This document shows, piece after piece, positions 54,829 to 61,277 of a stretch of 64,000 nucleotides of DNA. Location: positions 238,786-302,785 of the forward strand of contig NZ_JAMZCY010000011.1 in NCBI RefSeq assembly GCF_024519285.1. Direction: 5' to 3'. The translations under genes were made by a program, and so were the position numbers. Position 1 is the first letter of the stretch; each line of letters starts with the position of its first letter. The notes below the pieces were generated by a model. The model saw only the letters and a list, made by a program, of their open reading frames with translations. It was not told where the DNA came from and ran no database searches. This DNA comes from Cohnella sp. WQ 127256. Its GTDB lineage: Bacteria > Bacillota > Bacilli > Paenibacillales > Paenibacillaceae.

Positions 54829-55806
54829 ATGAGTAACGAACATAATTTTTGGCTTGATTTACCAAAGCCGTTTTTTATATTAGCACCAATGGAAGATGTC
54901 ACAGATGTTGTATTTCGTCACGTCATTAGTGAAGCTGCAAAACCCGACGTATTTTTCACGGAATTCACAAATACAGAAAGTTATTGTCACCCTGAAGGAA
55001 GACACAGTGTACGTGGTCGGTTAACGTTCACAGAAGATGAGCAACCGATTGTCGCTCATATTTGGGGCAATAAACCAGCTTTTTTTGAACAGATGAGTAT
55101 GGATATGAAAAAACTTGGTTTTCGTGGTATCGATTTAAACATGGGATGCCCAGTACAAAACGTCGCATCCAATGGAAAAGGTGCTGGATTAATTCAACAT
55201 CCTGAAGTTGCGGCAGAAATTATTCAAGCAGCAAAAGCAGGTGGACTACCCGTTAGTGTTAAAACAAGATTGGGCTACCTTGATATTGACGAGTGGCGCG
55301 ATTGGTTAGGACATTTATTAAAACAAGATATTGCGAATCTTTCCATTCACCTTCGTACAAAAAAAGAGATGAGTAAAGTAGATGCACACTGGGAACTCAT
55401 CCCTGAAATAAAAAAATTACGAGATGAAATTGCTCCAAATACGTTGTTAACCATTAATGGAGATATTCCTGACCGCGCAACAGGCTTAAAATTAGTAGAA
55501 CAATACGGCGTTGATGGTGTCATGATCGGCCGTGGCATTTTCACCAATCCATTTGCTTTTGAAAAAGAACCTAAAGAACATAGCGTGAAGGATTTTCTCA
55601 ATTTACTACTTTTACAGTTGGATCTTCACGATAAATATTCAAAAGAAACCGAACCACGTCCATTTAAACCACTTCTTCGCTTTTTCAAAATCTATGTTCG
55701 TGGATTTAAAGGCGCAAGCGAACTAAGAAACCAATTAATGGATACCACATCAACAGATGAAGTACGTCGTTTAGTAAAACTTGTTTTTGATAAAGAAGTA
55801 GATTGA
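54829..55806 (+). CDS. tRNA-dihydrouridine synthase family protein
   Basis: A 325-aa FMN enzyme with a TIM barrel. It has LAPMEDVTDVVFR at the N-terminus (flavin site), DLNMGCPVQNVASNGKGAG with the catalytic C107, VSVKTRLGY, LSIHLRTKKEM (TIHGRT-like position) and LTINGDI / GVMIGRGIFTNPF at the phosphate end. A helical C-terminal domain follows. It reduces uridines in tRNA using NADPH. AAAGGAG lies 8 nt before the ATG. The gene is clearly more AT-rich than its neighbours and stands alone among relics, so it may have been acquired by transfer. Confidence 0.92.
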   Translation: MSNEHNFWLDLPKPFFILAPMEDVTDVVFRHVISEAAKPDVFFTEFTNTESYCHPEGRHSVRGRLTFTEDEQPIVAHIWGNKPAFFEQMSMDMKKLGFRGIDLNMGCPVQNVASNGKGAGLIQHPEVAAEIIQAAKAGGLPVSVKTRLGYLDIDEWRDWLGHLLKQDIANLSIHLRTKKEMSKVDAHWELIPEIKKLRDEIAPNTLLTINGDIPDRATGLKLVEQYGVDGVMIGRGIFTNPFAFEKEPKEHSVKDFLNLLLLQLDLHDKYSKETEPRPFKPLLRFFKIYVRGFKGASELRNQLMDTTSTDEVRRLVKLVFDKEVD

Positions 55807-55832
55807 GGTATACCCACCTATGCATGATTAAA

Positions 55833-55859
55833 AAGACTTGCTGTTAAAGCAAGAGTCTT
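55833..55859 (+). terminator. Probable terminator of the dihydrouridine synthase gene
   Basis: AAGACTTGCT and AGCAAGAGTCTT pair around GTTAA. No long U tract follows. Confidence 0.5.
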
Positions 55860-55879
55860 CTGAAGGAATAAAAATAATG

Positions 55880-55920
55880 AGAGACCTTTCATGAGCTCAA
55901 TGAACTCATGAAAGGTCTCT
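55880..55920. other. Perfect 16-bp hairpin
   Basis: AGAGACCTTTCATGAG and CTCATGAAAGGTCTCT pair with a 9-nt loop, overlapping the 5' edge of the MarR relic. It could be the terminator of a lost gene or an element junction. Confidence 0.6.
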
Positions 55921-56144
55921 CTAATCTAATCAACATATTGACTATTGTGTTAAAAGAAAAAGCCATAACGGGAATTGTTGATCGGCTAAAGAAAGGAGGA
56001 TATTTGGAAGTATATAAAGATTCAAAGGATCGTAGAATTACCTGCGTCCTTTTGACAGAGAAAGGCAAGATTGCATTACAAACGCATAAATATTCTTGGG
56101 ATAACACTTGCAAACACTTAGGAAATCTTTCACCGGCTAGATGA
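55908..56144 (+). pseudogene. MarR-family regulator relic
   Basis: The central part matches the MarR recognition helix and wing (KEKAITGIVDRLKKGGYLEVY, KDSKDRRITCVLLTEKGK). The N-terminal dimer helices and first HTH helix are missing, and the upstream DNA is a hairpin rather than a promoter. The tail after residue 55 is unlike MarR. Confidence 0.7.
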
Positions 56145-56170
56145 TGCGTGCTTTGCTGGCACGCAAACAC

Positions 56171-56205
56171 AAAAAACCACTCCCTAATCGTTCCTTAGGA
56201 AGTGG
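56171..56205 (-). terminator. Terminator of the beta-helix SLH gene
   Basis: CCACTTCCTAA and TTAGGGAGTGG (minus strand) pair with one mismatch, followed by TTTTTTG. Confidence 0.85.
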
Positions 56206-56263
56206 TCATTGCCTTACTTATTATGAATAGCTGTGACTACTTCACAAATCAAAGTCGAAATGA

Positions 56264-59200
56264 TTAATTAATTAAGTTTGACTTGATCAGTAAATTTTGA
56301 ATCGCCACTGCCGCTTCTGCATAAGTCAGATTCGACTTAGGTGAAATTGTCATTACACTTGTCCCATTAAATACATGTGCAGCAAGCACCTCTATCACTG
56401 ATGGCTCAGCCCAACTGCTCACCTTACCATAGTCGGTGTAGGTGTTGTATATTGCTAGGTCTGTCCCGATCAATTTTGTAATCTTCATCGCTCTAGAGTA
56501 CATAACCATAGCTTCTTCTCTTGTAATCTGCTGATCGAGCCTGAAGGTTCCATCCGAATATCCCGTTACAATACCATACTCGTTGGCTATGAGGATGGCC
56601 AACGCTCTGTCCCCTGTTACGCTGACATCCTTGAATGAATTTTGATGAGTTGAACCATCTCTGTACAAGCCCAATGCTCTGACAATATATTCTGCGAAAT
56701 CCGCCCTGGTAATGGCTTTGTTGGGTTCAAACTTCTCAGGATTAAAGATAACGAGTCTCGAGGCCAGATCATTAACCGCGTCTTTGGCCCAGTGGTTTTC
56801 TACGGATTTCACAATAATTGGATTCCATATGACAGAGTAGCTAGAATTGGTCATGGAGTTCAGCTTAGCTTGCCACTTATTATCTTTCTGCAATACCTCT
56901 GTAGGCACATGGCTGTATGTTCCATCCGAGTTGAACACAATACCTGTTGTAATCTTGTTGGGGTCAACACCTTCCGGAATCTCCAATATCCTTTCTACGT
57001 AGTTGCTGAATCTTTTGATTACTACCTCTTCTGTTGTGCCATCTTTTTTTGTGACCTTGGCTACAATCTCGAATTCAACTGGCAGTAATATGAGCTCTGC
57101 ACGATTGGACTGTGCAATCTCAGAATATTTGGCAGCCATAGATTTATCTACCTGGGCGATCCTCACTTCTATCCTGATATTTACAAGATTGTTTTCTGAG
57201 ACACCCAAGCTTTCTGCAACCTTGCTTATTGTAAGTTCTTCAGCCGGAATCACATACTCTACATTGCCACGCTTGACAGAAATATTGAAATTGTTCGTTT
57301 CCAATTTCCTGATGATATCACCGGTCAGTACAACCTTGACCACCTCGGACTTGGTATCCGCAATGATCACTTGGATGACTTTGCTTACAGCATTTGCATT
57401 GTCATTTAATACTTCATCAATCTTGCTTTCAATGACTTTGTTATCCACCTCTACGATTTCGGTTGATTTATCGTCTTCAGTCGTATTGGTTAGCTTGCCT
57501 GCATTCTGTGCTTTACCGTTGACCATGACGATAACAGCATCTTGACTTGGTTGGGAAGGTGTATGTGAACCGCCTCCACCATTACTTCTAGCAGCCCTGG
57601 TCACCGTGATCGTATACGTCTTGATCGTGTTATCTAATGCGGTTACCACAACTGTAATCGTGTTACTTCCCACGCTCAATCCGATGGACCCCAATTGCTG
57701 TCCGCTTGTTACAGTGTTTCCGTTTACAGTGATGGTCGCATTCTCGTCAGCAGCAGTAGGACTTACGGTAATGCTGCTTACTTGGTTTTCTACGTTTACC
57801 GTATACGAGATTGTACCTGAATTAAAGGCAGGATTGAGAATGCCGTTACTTACCGAGAGTGCTGACAAATTAGCAACATTAGATAAAATCGTATATCTCT
57901 CACTCATTACATCACTGTTATCGAATCCTGCTTTCACCGCAATTGCTTTGATTGTTACAGCTTCGTTCACAGTGATGGGCCCGACATACAGAGTGCTCGC
58001 TGACGTCGGTGTACTTCCGTCCGTCGTATAATAAATGTCGGCTCCGGTCGTTTCGCCGCTTAAGGTTACGGTTGTTCCAGATGCGACTGCTCTACCTGAA
58101 GGGTTTGCTGTAACATTACCCGCCTTCGGCAATTGTTTTTTTAATACAGCCACATTGGTCTGTGCTATATCTGAGCTTATCGTCACGGCTTCATCGTGAT
58201 GCCCCGCGGCTGTTAGAGTGGATGAACCTGCAGGCAGCCACATGACAGCTGTTCCATCGGATTGGGTAGCTGCATGGTAGGTGTAGTTTCCACCATGAGT
58301 TCCATCCACAGCAGACTGAATGGTTACAGCTACGACAGGTGTAACAGATATATTAAGCATGAATAGATCATCCCCGGCGGGAATATTCTTAATTGATCTC
58401 GGTTTCGTGCCTTCCATGACTACCGAGCTAATATTGCCGACTGCAATATAGACATCCTTGCCCATAATAGAAGCTCTTTGCGCTGAGACTCCCTGCCCTC
58501 CCCGGATATATACATCTCCGGCACTTTTTGCAATCGTGACGATATTGCCGTTCAGTGTGGAGCCGACAATTCCGGCCGCGCGCACCCCAACACCACCTAA
58601 ATTTGTTTCTCCATTACCGCCCTTAACAGTCAAGTTGGCGCCGTTCTGAACCGTTATAGTCCCCGATCCGGCGTAAACCGCATGCGCTCCGTTTACTTTG
58701 CCGTGTCCGCCTTGTACGGACATGGTGCCGCCGGATACTATAAGATTCTTCGTACTAATGTAAATTCCCAAGCCGCCATTCGCCTTAGTACTGACACCGC
58801 CCTTAACCTCGACTTTCGAGTTCGTTATTGCTGTGTCTTCATAATAGTTAAAGATCGCTGCTCCACCGATTGCTTCAACACTGTTACCACCATTAGCATT
58901 GATGGTTGAATTCGTTATTGCTGTATCACCTTCTAACGTAAAGATACCGACTCCGCCGTTCTGTTTGTTACTGTCTCCCCCGTTAGCAGTAATCGTCGAA
59001 TCTTTAATCGTCAGACTCGAAAATGCATAAATGGCATTTCCGCCCATCAAATGCTCCGCATTTCCTCCGTTTGCCGTAACTACACCCTTATTAATATGAA
59101 TATTTCCGCCCTTGCTGTGGTCATTACCCATGAAGGAAGCCACTATTCCTTCACCTGCATTATAATTCGTACCATTACTGTATCCGCTCGTTGCTGTTAC

Positions 59201-60262
59201 CGTTGCATCATCAATATAGATATTACCATACTCTACAGCAATAGCATCGCCACCAGATTGATTTAATGCTTTGCCGCCAGTTGCAATGACGTTTACTCCG
59301 CCTTTGATTGTCAAGCTCGCACTGACAGACTGAGCAAGTAATCGGATTCCTTTGCCTGCAACTGTAATATTATCGATGGAATCTCCACCCATTGTGGTTA
59401 ATACCCCATTACCTTGTATCGTAACATCCTGACCGTACTCAGAAAGAATACCGTGTTGACTCGGACCTCCCTTTAATGAAACTTCACCACTAATATGGAT
59501 TGTAGCTTTATTAGTATCCGTATCATTCTTAAGCAGCTTAATTGCGGACTGACCATTCGGAGCTTCGATGTTCAGATTATCTAAGTTCAACGTGATATCG
59601 TTGTACGCAACCACATACGTGTTGTTGCTAATTATGCTGGAATTGCCTTTAACCGTGACCGTCGAGTTGTCTGGTGAGAGAATCGCGATTTGAACCTCAT
59701 GTGACGGCGCAGACAGAATCTCTAAACTATCACTGCCAGATAACTCAATCGTTTCATTACTACCTGTCCACCGATAGACGGCGTTGTTAATTGAATATTG
59801 AGGTTCTATTGGCGGTGATCCGCTGGCTGTTGTTACTGCGGCGTTCACTGTATAACTTACAGTAAAGCTTTGGGCTGTCACATTACTGCCCGAAACCGTT
59901 ACCGTAGCTGCATATGTACCTACTGAAAGCCCTGTTACTGGCGCTACAGAAAACTGAGAGCTAGTGCCCGCCGCAATACTTGAAATGGCGGTTGTAGAAA
60001 GAGAGAAGGCCGACGGACTACTGCCGCTAAGTCCAATAGTCAGCGCGTCTGCCGATTCTGTCCCTGTACTGTTCACGGTTACGGAAAATGGAGCTTGTGT
60101 GTCATATCCCTCAGTTGCGTTATCAAAGGGGAAATTAGGGGGTGTCACTAGCTCAATGCTGGATGAAGACGGAGTCGCGCTCACAGGCAGTGATGTAAAA
60201 GGAAGCAGCGAAATGACCAGAACTGCCGCAAGGAAAGAACTAAACAATCTACGTTTTCTCAT
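56264..60262 (-). CDS. SLH-anchored beta-helix surface protein
   Basis: A 1332-aa exported protein with a signal peptide ending near PVSA. An N-terminal Ig-like domain (about 35-145) is followed by a long right-handed beta-helix-like region (about 160-620). That region is built of irregular 35-45-residue repeats containing GG-x-AI and ITAN/INANGG strands (TITANGGDSNKQNGGVGIFT, TINANGGNSVEAIGGAAIF). Next come a chitobiase/Fn3-like domain (about 711-790, GADIYYTTDGSTPTSASTLY), a cadherin-like beta sandwich (PF12733-like, about 797-888), a Gly/Ser linker, an unassigned domain (about 905-1145) and three SLH repeats (about 1151-1332). AGGAGAG precedes the ATG. A role in adhesion or polysaccharide binding is inferred. 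Confidence 0.88.
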   Translation of the reverse strand: MRKRRLFSSFLAAVLVISLLPFTSLPVSATPSSSSIELVTPPNFPFDNATEGYDTQAPFSVTVNSTGTESADALTIGLSGSSPSAFSLSTTAISSIAAGTSSQFSVAPVTGLSVGTYAATVTVSGSNVTAQSFTVSYTVNAAVTTASGSPPIEPQYSINNAVYRWTGSNETIELSGSDSLEILSAPSHEVQIAILSPDNSTVTVKGNSSIISNNTYVVAYNDITLNLDNLNIEAPNGQSAIKLLKNDTDTNKATIHISGEVSLKGGPSQHGILSEYGQDVTIQGNGVLTTMGGDSIDNITVAGKGIRLLAQSVSASLTIKGGVNVIATGGKALNQSGGDAIAVEYGNIYIDDATVTATSGYSNGTNYNAGEGIVASFMGNDHSKGGNIHINKGVVTANGGNAEHLMGGNAIYAFSSLTIKDSTITANGGDSNKQNGGVGIFTLEGDTAITNSTINANGGNSVEAIGGAAIFNYYEDTAITNSKVEVKGGVSTKANGGLGIYISTKNLIVSGGTMSVQGGHGKVNGAHAVYAGSGTITVQNGANLTVKGGNGETNLGGVGVRAAGIVGSTLNGNIVTIAKSAGDVYIRGGQGVSAQRASIMGKDVYIAVGNISSVVMEGTKPRSIKNIPAGDDLFMLNISVTPVVAVTIQSAVDGTHGGNYTYHAATQSDGTAVMWLPAGSSTLTAAGHHDEAVTISSDIAQTNVAVLKKQLPKAGNVTANPSGRAVASGTTVTLSGETTGADIYYTTDGSTPTSASTLYVGPITVNEAVTIKAIAVKAGFDNSDVMSERYTILSNVANLSALSVSNGILNPAFNSGTISYTVNVENQVSSITVSPTAADENATITVNGNTVTSGQQLGSIGLSVGSNTITVVVTALDNTIKTYTITVTRAARSNGGGGSHTPSQPSQDAVIVMVNGKAQNAGKLTNTTEDDKSTEIVEVDNKVIESKIDEVLNDNANAVSKVIQVIIADTKSEVVKVVLTGDIIRKLETNNFNISVKRGNVEYVIPAEELTISKVAESLGVSENNLVNIRIEVRIAQVDKSMAAKYSEIAQSNRAELILLPVEFEIVAKVTKKDGTTEEVVIKRFSNYVERILEIPEGVDPNKITTGIVFNSDGTYSHVPTEVLQKDNKWQAKLNSMTNSSYSVIWNPIIVKSVENHWAKDAVNDLASRLVIFNPEKFEPNKAITRADFAEYIVRALGLYRDGSTHQNSFKDVSVTGDRALAILIANEYGIVTGYSDGTFRLDQQITREEAMVMYSRAMKITKLIGTDLAIYNTYTDYGKVSSWAEPSVIEVLAAHVFNGTSVMTISPKSNLTYAEAAVAIQNLLIKSNLIN

Positions 60263-60298
60263 AAGTTTCTCTCCTCGAATTTGAAAGGTTGATAAAGT

Positions 60299-60327
60299 TT
60301 AGGTCTACTAGACTTCTATAGACCTAA
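60299..60327 (-). promoter_or_regulatory. Inverted repeat in the 5' region of the beta-helix SLH gene
   Basis: TTAGGTCTA and TAGACCTAA form a perfect 9-bp inverted repeat with an 11-nt spacer, just downstream of a minus-strand TATAAT (60340-60335) and about 37-65 bp before the ATG. It is an operator or mRNA hairpin candidate. Confidence 0.5.
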
Positions 60328-60490
60328 GTTAAATTATAACAGTATCTCGACATTTATTGCTATTTTTTACTATATTCCTAAGCTTAAATTTTCGCTTCTT
60401 TGATTCATATATAAAATGCACAGGTTCTGCTAGAATTCTATGGCACCCGTACAAACAAACTAATGTGATGAACCAGTTTGTTTGCATAAT

Positions 60491-60538
60491 AAAAATGCTT
60501 CTCAGCAAGTTCGATTTGAACTCGCGAGAAGCATTTTT
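60491..60538. terminator. Symmetric hairpin terminator without an obvious gene
   Basis: AAAAATGCTTCTC and GAGAAGCATTTTT form a 13-bp stem with a second internal stem AAGTTCG/GAACT. It has A/T tracts on both sides. No intact gene abuts it. Confidence 0.75.
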
Positions 60539-60541
60539 ATT

Positions 60542-60914
60542 ATTCAATATGGTCAAAATGTGGTCAAATGACGCTTTCTAACTTAAGATTCCTTGCTGGG
60601 CAGGGATTTCAGGTCAGTTTTCCGCATGGAGCTTCAGTTCCATCGGCAATCGAGTCTACCGTTAAATCGCGGTCGCTCATCATCGAATTGCTTCGATAAT
60701 GGCTTGATTACATCATGCCGCCCATGAGACAAATACATTTTTATGTGTATTTTGAGTCTTTATGTGGGTTATTTGTCCGATTCTCTTCAAAAGTTAGTTC
60801 GATATATCCGTGTGAGTATGATGTGTGGATAGAGTTTGTGGGCAAAATGTGGGCACGTTGTGGGCATGGAATTATTCAGGTATATGTTTCGTATGCGGGA
60901 ATATTCTCTATTTG
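60542..60914. other. Region upstream of the transposase relic, no supported gene
   Basis: Several short frames exist, but none has a ribosome site or recognisable sequence. It probably contains decayed parts of the IS4-family element whose 3' end follows. Confidence 0.4.
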
Positions 60915-61211
60915 GTTCCCAAGCGCTGGGCGATTGAGACGTTCTTCAAGTGGATGAAGCAGCATGTTCGGATTAAATCCATTTACGGTACTAGTAAACA
61001 GGCTGTCACGAACCAAGTTTGGATGGCACTAATCGTTTTTTGCCTGCTGGTGCTTGTGAAGATGGAGACAGGGCCGGAGCGCAGTCTCCTTGAACTTTAC
61101 CGATGGCTTAAAACACTTCTGAGGGAAAGCGCAGATGAATGGCTATTGCGTATTCGACGAAAGCCAGCTCGAGCATCGGCAAGAAGACGTAAGAAGCGTA
61201 AGGTTTACTAG
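60915..61211 (+). pseudogene. IS4-family transposase, C-terminal relic
   Basis: About 98 codons starting at RWAIETFFKWMKQHVRIKSI, the YREK-type block around the third catalytic acid (E) of IS4-family DDE transposases, followed by the usual helical C-terminus and a basic tail (RRKPARASARRRKKRKV). The N-terminal two-thirds with the two catalytic Asp are missing. No terminal inverted repeats were recognised. Confidence 0.8.
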
Positions 61212-61260
61212 AAAAAAGAGGGTATCCCTCCGGCGGCAATGCCTCCATTGGAATAACCTC
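61212..61260 (-). terminator. Probable terminator of the repeat-containing SLH gene
   Basis: On the minus strand, GAGGTTATTCC pairs imperfectly with GGGATACCCTC, followed by TTTTTTC. Confidence 0.6.
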
Positions 61261-61277
61261 TAGACTGGCTAACTTTA

